Assembly: GCA_902787095.1 (NCBI GenBank)
Contig: CADAFC010000004.1
Coordinates: forward strand, 1 to 54,919
Direction of reading: 5' to 3'
DNA: 54,919 bases
DNA from: an uncultured Bacteroidia bacterium
GTDB taxonomy: Bacteria; Bacteroidota; Bacteroidia; Bacteroidales; F082
Shown here: positions 14,156 through 21,841 of the stretch, piece by piece
Layout of the letters: every line of letters begins with the position of its first letter
How positions within the stretch are numbered: position 1 is the stretch's first letter
The notes under the pieces: generated by a model
Told to the model about the DNA's origin: nothing
The model's input: the letters and a program-made list of their open reading frames with translations, nothing else
Database searches by the model: none
Translations under genes and position numbers: made by a program

Positions 14156-15892
14156 ACTCTCTGCTGTCACCTCAGCGATATCCTTAACCTTAACCGGCGA
14201 CTTTCTTGCGAATGTCTTCAAGCACAACGGACATGCAGTCACAATCTCATCCGGGTTGTTGAACATCAGGTCGTTGACTGAGTTTGCTGTGATTTCGTCG
14301 CGTTCTTGTTGAGTAAGGGTGAAACTGCCCAAGCTACCGCCACAGCAGATGCTGAGTTCTTTCTCCGACTTGGCTTTCTTCAGATTTCCAACGTTTTCAA
14401 GCACTTCGCGTGGTTCGTCATATACTCCGAATGCCCTACCGAGCTCGCATGGGTCGTGATATACGTAGTTGACATCGCCTTTGTTGAGTTTCAGCTTGCC
14501 AGCTTTGACAAGATCGTCGATATACTGCGTATGATGTTGAATCTCAATGCCTTCAAGATGATATTCCTCTTTGAAGACTTTGTAACATATAGGGCATGAA
14601 AGCACGAGCTTTGTAGCACCTGATTTCTTTATCAACTCTGTGTTTTTCTCGACCATAGCCTTAGCCTCAGCCGTCTTTCCGCTGAGCATCATCGGGCGGC
14701 CACAGCAGATGCCGCCGTTCTCGTCCATAAACTGGTACTCCTCGTCTGCCGCCTCCATGATTTGCTTCATGGCACGCATGATTTTAGGGGTGAGTTGGGT
14801 CATACAGCCAGCGAAATAGAGGACACGAGGTTTCTGATTATTTGTTTGAGATTCCTCGCTGCGCTCGGAATGACAGAAGAGGTACGAATGGTCGCTATTG
14901 ATATTATAAGGTACCGAGGCACGCTGGCTGAATTTGATGTCGCATGACTCGATGCTCAACGGGCATATCATCACGCATTTGCCGCACATCAGGCAGGTTT
15001 CGGCGATACGCTGTGACTCTTCAGTGTCTTTGTTCCTCAGTTTTTTCATAAAATAAGCCGAGGTGTTGCCGCTCATCTTGTCGTTGACGCTCATCGGGCA
15101 GGCGTCGATACACAAGCCGCACGATGGGCAAGAGTAAAGCTCCGCCAAGGCATATCCTTTCCTTGGTTCTGTAACTTTTATGCCTGCATGGCGCAACAAT
15201 ATAAACAACGCCTCCGTCGGGATGTGCATGTAGCGTGTGAATGGCAGCATACACATAAATATCAGCAAATCAATGGAATAGAGCCACCAAAATGCCATGA
15301 TATTGGTCTTTTCCGCTATCAGTCGGAACGGGAAGATGGTCCATAGAGCGAACCTGATCAGGCTATCGGCAAAACCGAAGTGCATGACGCGCTTCACTCC
15401 CACTATCTTTGAGTGTATCTTCTTCACCACAGCAATCAGGATGCCGCTGATGATCATCAGAAGGAAGAAGTCCATCAGGAAGGCGAAAACCGGGGTTTCT
15501 TCAGCGAAATATTTGAAGAATATCGGGTAATAGAAGTTGGTAAACATACCCTGAAGTCCTTCAACCTCAATGCCTTGCAATGGTTTCAATGTAAAAAGCA
15601 TCACGTGGCCTATCACGATTATCATGAACCAGCCAAAAGCGATGGCGGTGTGCATATAACCGAGCACCGGGTTGCGTTTCCAAATCTTCACATGGAACAA
15701 ACAATCGCCAAACAGGTCGCGGATGTTGGCCCACGCTGTCTTAGGCGTCACCAGCGAGTGCCAGAACTTCTTACGGTCGTCTTTTGGCAGCTGGCTGATT
15801 ACTCTTACAAGCCCCACGAGACAGTACGTCAGCACGAAAGCCATGCCGAGAACAAACGGGAGCACAAAAGGATGGAATATCTGTGAGTTCAT
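14150..15892 (-). CDS. HdrE-HdrD fusion: cytochrome b-like membrane and two-CCG Fe-S protein
   Basis: 580 residues. Residues 9-31, 81-101, 134-156 and 199-218 are transmembrane segments of a NarI/HdrE-type cytochrome b-like domain with His81 and His96 near membrane faces. Two ferredoxin motifs follow (C255PSCGLCIDAC and C300LMCGKCVMIC), then two canonical CCG modules: C363/C396-C397/C433-C436 and C482/C516-C517/C554-C557, the ligands of heterodisulfide-type non-cubane clusters. It is the last gene of the operon and should couple quinone or membrane electrons to the soluble Hdr-like subunits. Residues 340-348 (CHSERSEES) are encoded by the palindromic repeat and sit in the linker between the ferredoxin and CCG parts. 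Confidence 0.85.
   Translation of the reverse strand: MNSQIFHPFVLPFVLGMAFVLTYCLVGLVRVISQLPKDDRKKFWHSLVTPKTAWANIRDLFGDCLFHVKIWKRNPVLGYMHTAIAFGWFMIIVIGHVMLFTLKPLQGIEVEGLQGMFTNFYYPIFFKYFAEETPVFAFLMDFFLLMIISGILIAVVKKIHSKIVGVKRVMHFGFADSLIRFALWTIFPFRLIAEKTNIMAFWWLYSIDLLIFMCMLPFTRYMHIPTEALFILLRHAGIKVTEPRKGYALAELYSCPSCGLCIDACPMSVNDKMSGNTSAYFMKKLRNKDTEESQRIAETCLMCGKCVMICPLSIESCDIKFSQRASVPYNINSDHSYLFCHSERSEESQTNNQKPRVLYFAGCMTQLTPKIMRAMKQIMEAADEEYQFMDENGGICCGRPMMLSGKTAEAKAMVEKNTELIKKSGATKLVLSCPICYKVFKEEYHLEGIEIQHHTQYIDDLVKAGKLKLNKGDVNYVYHDPCELGRAFGVYDEPREVLENVGNLKKAKSEKELSICCGGSLGSFTLTQQERDEITANSVNDLMFNNPDEIVTACPLCLKTFARKSPVKVKDIAEVTAESL
14848..14877. repeat. Palindromic repeat fragment inside the HdrED gene
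   Basis: GAGATTCCTCGCTGCGCTC then GGAATGACAG: one arm of the GTCATTTCGA family, read in frame as CHSERSEES. Confidence 0.75.
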
Positions 15893-16200
15893 CGTGTAAT
15901 GTCTAACAAAATCTTACGAATATTGATGCCACGCGGGCACACCAAGGTGCATTTGCCGCAGAGCATGCAACGTTGAATCATTTTCTTAGCCTCGTCTTCC
16001 TTGCCGCGTTGCAACATCAGAAGGAGTCGGCGGAAGCTCATTTCAGTGAAGTTACCCGCCGTGCAAGTCGCTGTGCATGAGCCACATGCTATGCAGGTGT
16101 TCACGTCAGGATTGGTCTCCTTCAGACGGTTAAACGTCGTCAGGTCGACACTATCCATTTTAACGTGCGAGCTTGGTGACAAACAAAAACCGAAATCCAT
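15889..16200 (-). CDS. Small ferredoxin-like HdrC subunit
   Basis: 103 residues with two [4Fe-4S] motifs: CIACGSCTATCTAG (the usual Cys-Pro is Cys-Thr) and CMLCGKCTLVCPRG. A soluble electron carrier subunit between the HdrA-like flavoprotein (3-base gap upstream) and the membrane HdrED protein (4-base overlap downstream). The start is ATG 16200; an internal ATG (MDSVDLTTF) 13 codons later is possible. Confidence 0.8.
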   Translation of the reverse strand: MDFGFCLSPSSHVKMDSVDLTTFNRLKETNPDVNTCIACGSCTATCTAGNFTEMSFRRLLLMLQRGKEDEAKKMIQRCMLCGKCTLVCPRGINIRKILLDITR

Positions 16201-16203
16201 GGC

Positions 16204-17211
16204 TTACCTATTAATATAGTTATACACTTGAGTAGCCACTGAGCGTGCTTCGCCTATGGTGTCGGGCAGTGACTTCGGGGCGGTGCAGGCACCTGCCACA
16301 AACACGCCGTCCTGAGCGGTGCTGTTCATGCCAAGATACATATCCTTGTTTTGCATGAAGCCATCGCTGTTGTCAGTAATGCCGAGCTTCTGTTGTATAG
16401 GGTTGATGCTCTTGTTTTTCTCCATGGCGCACATCAAAATGAGCACGTCGAGAGTCATCTTCAAAGGCTTGCCGAACAAAGTGTCTTCAGCTTTGATGAC
16501 GAGCTTGCCGTCCATGTCTTCCGACACCTCGCATACACGGCCGCGCACACATTTCACGTCGAAGTCTTTCTGTGTCTTCAGATAGAGGTCTTCATAGCCA
16601 GGGCCGAACATACGCAAATCCATGTAGAACGTGTAAACCTCGGCATCAGGGAACACTTCCTTAATCTCACAAGCCTGTTTCAATGCTGTGGTGCAGCACA
16701 CCTTTGAGCAATAGGTGTTGCAAACTTTCACATCGCGAGCGCCCACGCAATGCACGAAGCCTATCTTCTTCGGGTTGTTGATGCGCTCGTCCTTGCCGGT
16801 TCTGAAGAACTTCTCCAACTCGACGCTGGTCATCACGTTATTGTAAATGCCGTAGCCGTATTCCTGTTTTCTCTCGGCTTTGAAAATGTCGAAACCTGTT
16901 GCAAGAATCACCGCCTTGGCGTCAATCTTCTGCTTATTACTCAAAACGGCATGAAAGCCATCGTTATCTTTCTGAATATCAATAACTTCTGTATTCAGAT
17001 AGGTCTTCACCCCTTTTACCTGGTCGAGCATTTTATCAACCACGTCTTTGGCAGGATGAAATGCAGGAAACAGTCTGTCCCACTGTGCGATATGTCCGCC
17101 AAGAGTCTCGCTTTTCTCAATAATTATTGGTGTCAGCCCCATTTTCTGAAGCTGTGTGGCTGCTTCCATTCCAGCGGCGCCACCACCGATGATAAGTATA
17201 TTCTCTTTCAT
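16204..17211 (-). CDS. HdrA/QmoA-like FAD iron-sulfur subunit
   Basis: 335 residues. FAD-binding GGGAAG at 10-14, LGGHIAQWD at 38-45, and the HdrA/QmoA signature C155VGARD...C164NTYC168SKVC172C173. It lacks the N-terminal and C-terminal ferredoxin inserts of methanogen HdrA, so it is the short, QmoA-like form. In the family this subunit holds the flavin where electrons are split or merged. It follows HdrB by 13 bases and is followed by a small ferredoxin. No hydrogenase or formate dehydrogenase partner lies in the window. Confidence 0.85.
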   Translation of the reverse strand: MKENILIIGGGAAGMEAATQLQKMGLTPIIIEKSETLGGHIAQWDRLFPAFHPAKDVVDKMLDQVKGVKTYLNTEVIDIQKDNDGFHAVLSNKQKIDAKAVILATGFDIFKAERKQEYGYGIYNNVMTSVELEKFFRTGKDERINNPKKIGFVHCVGARDVKVCNTYCSKVCCTTALKQACEIKEVFPDAEVYTFYMDLRMFGPGYEDLYLKTQKDFDVKCVRGRVCEVSEDMDGKLVIKAEDTLFGKPLKMTLDVLILMCAMEKNKSINPIQQKLGITDNSDGFMQNKDMYLGMNSTAQDGVFVAGACTAPKSLPDTIGEARSVATQVYNYINR

Positions 17212-17224
17212 AATGTATTGATTA

Positions 17225-18295
17225 TCAAACTGATTTAATATGCATTGGGCATTGCGGCACGCCTAAGTCTTTGCCGTTCACACCTTGATATTTCTTCTTC
17301 GGGTCGTAAGGTATTCCCATTTTCTCAAGCAATGGCTCGATGGCTACCTGATGCACCTGAAGTCCGAGGTCCCATGGGTCGTAGCCCATCACCAGACCCG
17401 CCACCTCTTCATATGTCAGAGCAGGGATTCCGTAGCCGTCTTTGCCGTATGTCTTACCTGTCTGCTCGGCGATGACATATTGCCATCTGTCAAGGAAATA
17501 AGGGCATCCCGGACAGTTGGTGATGATGAGGTCCGGCTCATAAGGTTCCATCGACTCGAATTTTTTATGTGTGTTCGACACGGAATAGCCTCTGTTGCCT
17601 TGTATGAAGTACTGGCGGAATCCGAAACCGCAGCAATGACGGCGTTCCGGGTAGTCGACGACCTCGCCGCCCCAAGCCTCGATCATTCCGACGAGGACGT
17701 ATGGATACTCTGCGCCTCCGAAGCCCTTGGACGGGAACATCTTCGAATAGTGGCATCCGATGTGCTCTACAACCTTCAAAGGCTTGCCTGTCTTGACATT
17801 CACGAGCGGGAATTTCATCTGCTTGGCGATGTCGAACCTGAATTTGTAAATCATATCGCTGGCATGAGCGAGGTATTTCGGCTTTGCAAACTCTTTCTTG
17901 CAAGAATCCCAGAGATACTGACGGATTTTCGCCTCAAGTTCAGGGAACTCGCGCCATGTCTCAAGCGTCTCGGTGTAAAGTCCGAATGACGTGATGCAGG
18001 AACAGACGTAGTTTTCGTAGCCACTCTCATGCATCAGCGCAAACTGGCGCGCTATGATTGTCATGGCAGTCTCCTGCGGGATGGAATCGCTGTGATAGGC
18101 AATGCCGCCGCAGGTTGTATGATATGCGTTCTCATAGAAATCTTTACCAAGCTTATTCCTCACGATGTCCAGAAAAGTCACCTCCGAGGCAGGCCAAAAG
18201 CTCTGACGTATGCAGCTTCTCACATAGAAATAATGGTCATCGGGAATGTCTTTCTGATAATCAGCCCAAATCTTCTGTTTTCCTTCAACTATCAT
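17225..18295 (-). CDS. HdrB-like CCG-domain protein
   Basis: 356 residues. The C-terminal CCG module is complete: C181, C221-C222, C261PGC264. The N-terminal module is degenerate: C28, then T61-C62 where CC is expected, and C98SC100 where CxxC is expected. In HdrB both modules hold non-cubane [4Fe-4S] clusters that reduce a disulfide; here only one looks intact. Second gene of the operon, 54 bases after HdrC. Product annotation as a CoB-CoM reductase subunit would be misleading, since Bacteroidota have no coenzyme M system. Confidence 0.82.
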   Translation of the reverse strand: MIVEGKQKIWADYQKDIPDDHYFYVRSCIRQSFWPASEVTFLDIVRNKLGKDFYENAYHTTCGGIAYHSDSIPQETAMTIIARQFALMHESGYENYVCSCITSFGLYTETLETWREFPELEAKIRQYLWDSCKKEFAKPKYLAHASDMIYKFRFDIAKQMKFPLVNVKTGKPLKVVEHIGCHYSKMFPSKGFGGAEYPYVLVGMIEAWGGEVVDYPERRHCCGFGFRQYFIQGNRGYSVSNTHKKFESMEPYEPDLIITNCPGCPYFLDRWQYVIAEQTGKTYGKDGYGIPALTYEEVAGLVMGYDPWDLGLQVHQVAIEPLLEKMGIPYDPKKKYQGVNGKDLGVPQCPMHIKSV

Positions 18296-18349
18296 TGTAT
18301 AATTTAAGATTTAAGATTCAAAGATTTAAAATTCTTTATAAAAATAAAA

Positions 18350-19063
18350 CTAGTGGTTTAAGTGTTTTTCGGGGTCGTTTTTGGTATAGACCTCCATGAA
18401 GTATTCCTCGTCGGTGAGATTTTCTTTCACAGCTTCGTTGTGAGCGTCGCCAAGCACCTGTTCCATCAGCTCGGTGGCACCCGTCACGTCGAATATCTTC
18501 TTCAGCTGGTCGAGACTCTCTTTTGGGATCCTGCGCAGTCCGCCGGGGCCGTCGCCGTCGAGATTCGAGCCCAGACGTGCATGTATGTCGTCAAGATGCT
18601 CGTTAATCCATTTTCCGACAGGGCCGAATTCCTTATGTGTCTCATAATCAAAAGTGCGCGGATAAACGCAATAGCCATAGTTTAAGATATTGCTGCACAA
18701 GTCTTTAACCACAACATACTGCTGGCGACCCTTCTCCGAAAGCATGTAAAGTCCGCTTCGCATGGCGAGTTTTCTCAATGACATGACCACCAGTCCTGGT
18801 GCATTGGCACGCGGGCAGCGTGTCACACATGACATACACTCGCCGCAATACCAAATAGTGTCACTTTTCAAGAGTTCCTCCAAATCATCCTCGTTTTTAC
18901 GTGCCACTATGTTCACGATATTCTTCGGATTGTATTTGTAGAACTCGGCAGCCGGACAGACGGCCGTGCATACACCGCAGTTCATACACGCCTTCATGCC
19001 CTCTTTTATCCTGTAATCCTTATATAATTCCTCAACCAAATGTCCTTTAAATCTGTATTCCAT
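18350..19063 (-). CDS. HdrC-like ferredoxin subunit
   Basis: 237 residues with two [4Fe-4S] motifs: CMNCGVCTAVCPAA (about residues 26-37) and CGECMSCVTRCPRA (about 73-84). The rest is helical, with a Gly-rich loop (DGDGPGGLRRIP) near 170. First gene of the five-gene Hdr-like operon and expected to pass electrons between HdrA and HdrB. Promoter box TATTTTTG lies 44 bases upstream. Confidence 0.82.
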   Translation of the reverse strand: MEYRFKGHLVEELYKDYRIKEGMKACMNCGVCTAVCPAAEFYKYNPKNIVNIVARKNEDDLEELLKSDTIWYCGECMSCVTRCPRANAPGLVVMSLRKLAMRSGLYMLSEKGRQQYVVVKDLCSNILNYGYCVYPRTFDYETHKEFGPVGKWINEHLDDIHARLGSNLDGDGPGGLRRIPKESLDQLKKIFDVTGATELMEQVLGDAHNEAVKENLTDEEYFMEVYTKNDPEKHLNH

Positions 19064-19106
19064 AAAAGTAAATTAGTATATAGTAAATCGTTTTACCAAC
19101 GAGGTG

Positions 19107-19114
19107 CAAAAATA
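19107..19114 (-). promoter_or_regulatory. -7 box TATTTTTG for the Hdr-like operon
   Basis: Minus-strand TATTTTTGC in the divergent region shared with glmS; the only clear promoter box before the five-gene operon. Confidence 0.6.
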
Positions 19115-19197
19115 GCATTTTTTTTATTCCAAAATCAAAATAGTATAATTTTTTACTAATTTTTTAAAAAAATTCATTGTCATTTTTTAGAAAAACT

Positions 19198-19205
19198 TAT
19201 TTTTG
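19198..19205 (+). promoter_or_regulatory. -7 box TATTTTTG for glmS
   Basis: TATTTTTGC, 41 bases before the glmS ATG. No glmS ribozyme-like leader can fit in this short leader. Confidence 0.65.
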
Positions 19206-19246
19206 CAGGTTGAAAAATAGTATTTGAAGTTAAAATTTATCGAAAA

Positions 19247-21091
19247 ATGTGTGGAATTGTAGCGTATATAGGCAAAAAAGAGGCCTATCCCATACTTATC
19301 AATGGTTTGAAACGCCTTGAATATCGTGGTTATGACAGTGCCGGAGTGGCGATGCTTAACGCGAAAAATGAGTTAAATGTATATAAAACGAAGGGCAAAG
19401 TGTCTGATTTGGTGTCGTTTGCTTCTGGCAAGGACATCAGCGGAAACATCGGTATTGCCCATACACGTTGGGCGACCCACGGCGAGCCAAACGACATCAA
19501 CGCTCACCCACATTTGTCGCGTTCAGGCAATCTCGCATTGATACACAATGGAATCATCGAGAATTATCTTACGATAAAGAAAGAACTCGAGAACCGCGGT
19601 TACAAATTCAAATCGAGCACCGACACTGAGGTTTTGGTCAATCTCATTGAGGAAGTGCAGCTTACGCAAAACGTCGATCTGTTTGAGGCTACGCGTATAG
19701 CTCTGAACCACGTCAACGGTGCATACGCCATCGTTTTGATTGAGAAAGGTCATCCCGACACTTTGATTGCAGCGCGTAAAGGCAGTCCAATGGTTATCGG
19801 CATTGGCAAAGGCGAGTATTTCATCGCTTCTGACGCCACCCCTATCGTGGGCCAGACCTCACAAGTGGTTTACATTGAAAATGAAGAGGTTGTGAAGGTG
19901 AAACTTGGCGAGGATCTGAAACTCAAGACCATCGACGACGTGGAGATGACACCTTATATACAAGAGTTGCAGCTGAATCTCGAGTCTATTGAGAAAGGCG
20001 GCTTTGAGCATTTCATGCTGAAGGAGATCTACGAGCAGCCCACCACAGTGCGCGACACCATGCGCGGTCGTCTGCACCCTGAGTCAGGGACTATAAGACT
20101 TGGCGGCATCTTCGACTACGAAAAGAAAATCTTGAATGCGAGAAATATCATCATAGTGGCTTGCGGAACATCATGGCACGCAGGACTTGTCGGCAGCTAC
20201 CTTATTGAATTATATGCCGGCATCCGCGTGAAGGTCGAGTACGCCTCGGAGTTTCGTTACCGCACCCCTGTCATCTTCCCTGACGACGTGGTCATCGCCA
20301 TATCACAATCCGGTGAAACCGCCGATACCCTCGCTGCCATTGAGATTGCTAAGGAAAAAGGCGCTACGGTGCTTGGCATCTGTAACGTCATAGGCTCGTC
20401 GATTTCGCGTGCCACTGACGCAGGAATATACACCCACGCAGGTCCGGAAATCGGCGTGGCATCAACGAAAGCGTTCACTGCCCAGGTGGCGGTGTTGACA
20501 ATGATGGCCATACACCTCGCCGAGCTCAACGGACATCTGCCGAAATCGAGAGTGGCAGAGCTCATCCACGAGCTCGACCTCATCCCGGAGAAGATACAGA
20601 CCACTTTGGAACGCAGCACCATAGTGAAAGAGATAGCAGAAGAGATGAAAGAATGCCACAACGCCATATATCTCGGACGTTTGCAGAACTTCCCGGTGGC
20701 TCTCGAAGGTGCCTTGAAGCTCAAAGAGATTTCGTACATCCACGCTGAGGGTTATCCTGCCGCAGAGATGAAACACGGTCCTATTGCATTGATTGACAAG
20801 GACATGCCTGTGATTTTCATTGCAACGAACAAGTCGACATACGAGAAAGTGGTGTCAAATGTTCAGGAGGTCAAGGCACGTCACGGTAAGATCATCAGCG
20901 TGGTTACCGAAGGCGATGTGTTGGTGAAGGAGATGTCGGATTACGTCATCGAAATCCCTGACACAGAATGCACTTACGCCCCGTTGCTGGCCACCATCCC
21001 GCTGCAGCTCCTCGCCTACTACATCGCAGTGAAGCGCGGCTGTAACGTCGACCAGCCAAGAAACCTGGCCAAGTCGGTGACAGTAGAATAA
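19247..21091 (+). CDS. glmS: Glutamine-fructose-6-phosphate aminotransferase (isomerizing)
   Basis: 614 residues, full length. Makes glucosamine-6-phosphate from fructose-6-phosphate and glutamine, the first step to UDP-GlcNAc. The N-terminal glutaminase starts MCGIVAYIG with nucleophile Cys2; HTRWATHGEPN and LIHNGIIENY follow. Two SIS domains carry VACGTSWHAGLV, SQSGETADT and the C-terminal DQPRNLAKSVTVE. Convergent with the nitroreductase gene. Confidence 0.97.
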   Translation: MCGIVAYIGKKEAYPILINGLKRLEYRGYDSAGVAMLNAKNELNVYKTKGKVSDLVSFASGKDISGNIGIAHTRWATHGEPNDINAHPHLSRSGNLALIHNGIIENYLTIKKELENRGYKFKSSTDTEVLVNLIEEVQLTQNVDLFEATRIALNHVNGAYAIVLIEKGHPDTLIAARKGSPMVIGIGKGEYFIASDATPIVGQTSQVVYIENEEVVKVKLGEDLKLKTIDDVEMTPYIQELQLNLESIEKGGFEHFMLKEIYEQPTTVRDTMRGRLHPESGTIRLGGIFDYEKKILNARNIIIVACGTSWHAGLVGSYLIELYAGIRVKVEYASEFRYRTPVIFPDDVVIAISQSGETADTLAAIEIAKEKGATVLGICNVIGSSISRATDAGIYTHAGPEIGVASTKAFTAQVAVLTMMAIHLAELNGHLPKSRVAELIHELDLIPEKIQTTLERSTIVKEIAEEMKECHNAIYLGRLQNFPVALEGALKLKEISYIHAEGYPAAEMKHGPIALIDKDMPVIFIATNKSTYEKVVSNVQEVKARHGKIISVVTEGDVLVKEMSDYVIEIPDTECTYAPLLATIPLQLLAYYIAVKRGCNVDQPRNLAKSVTVE

Positions 21092-21105
21092 GATACAGAT
21101 TGAGG

Positions 21106-21735
21106 TTATAGCAATATATCCTCAATCTTCACTTTTGGCACGTAATGTACGCCGTCGACACGGTAATAGGCACGGCTCTCGTCGACCGAAATAGTTTTAA
21201 GTTTTATCTTTTCGGCTCCCTTCCCCACTGCAAGTATCGCCAGCGGTTCGTAAGGAAGCCGAAAATGTTCTGTGATACTGGCTTTGTTGAATGCACAAAT
21301 CATCACGCAGTTGAGTCCCATTTCGGTGGCTTTCAGCGACATGCTCTGCATTGAGATTCCCAAGTCGATGTCAATTATTTTAGTCTCAGGAGCGGATGTG
21401 CAGATGATGACAAACGCTTCAGGCTCAGTGCCTTGGTATGGCAGATGAAGTTCTGGCAACATGCCGCCCAGCTTGATGTTCTGAAGCACAAAGTCAGCGT
21501 CGTCGCCCTTAGTCACAAGCTTGAAACGCAGCACCTGCTGATTCTTTCCCGAGGCGATCTTCGTGTTCACGTTCACGATGCGTTTCAGCATGTCATACGT
21601 CACCACAAAATCTTTTTTGTAGCCGCGACAGCTGCGGTTTTTCTCGAACAAAGTGTCAAGACTCACATGTTTTACGGTTTTCTTCGGGCCTGCCGAGAAC
21701 TCCGCCATACGTTTTTCCAAATATCCGTCGGCCAT
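21106..21735 (-). CDS. Nitroreductase-family flavoprotein
   Basis: 209 residues with the nitroreductase FMN fold: FEKNRSCRGYKKDFV near the N-terminus (the RRSxRxF equivalent), DIGISMQSMSLKATEMGLNCVMICAF in the middle and LPYEPLAILAVGKGAEK near the end. Likely an NAD(P)H-dependent FMN enzyme; substrate unknown. The N-terminal 30 residues are longer than usual. Confidence 0.85.
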   Translation of the reverse strand: MADGYLEKRMAEFSAGPKKTVKHVSLDTLFEKNRSCRGYKKDFVVTYDMLKRIVNVNTKIASGKNQQVLRFKLVTKGDDADFVLQNIKLGGMLPELHLPYQGTEPEAFVIICTSAPETKIIDIDLGISMQSMSLKATEMGLNCVMICAFNKASITEHFRLPYEPLAILAVGKGAEKIKLKTISVDESRAYYRVDGVHYVPKVKIEDILL

Positions 21736-21770
21736 AATTTTAGAAGTTAGAAGTCAGAAGACAGAATCTT

Positions 21771-21795
21771 TCTCAGCTTCAGTCGAAATGACGGG
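21771..21795. repeat. Half copy of the GTCATTTCGA repeat
   Basis: TCTCAGCTTCAGTCGAAATGACG: one arm of the palindromic family, just upstream of the DUF5686 promoter. Confidence 0.65.
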
Positions 21796-21816
21796 ACAAA
21801 ATTACAAAATTTTTTG

Positions 21817-21824
21817 TATTTTTG
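21817..21824 (+). promoter_or_regulatory. -7 box TATTTTTG for the DUF5686 gene
   Basis: TATTTTTGC, 17 bases before the ATG at 21842. Confidence 0.65.
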
Positions 21825-21841
21825 CACTCAAATTAATTATA

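Noticed and set aside
15413..15886. 157-codon plus-strand frame
   Set aside because: Antisense to the membrane part of HdrED; no start context or motif.
19206..19246. glmS ribozyme
   Set aside because: The leader is about 35 bases, far too short for the ribozyme.
21653..21841. N-terminal extension of the DUF5686 protein
   Set aside because: Runs through the promoter and the palindromic repeat; signal peptide begins at 21842.
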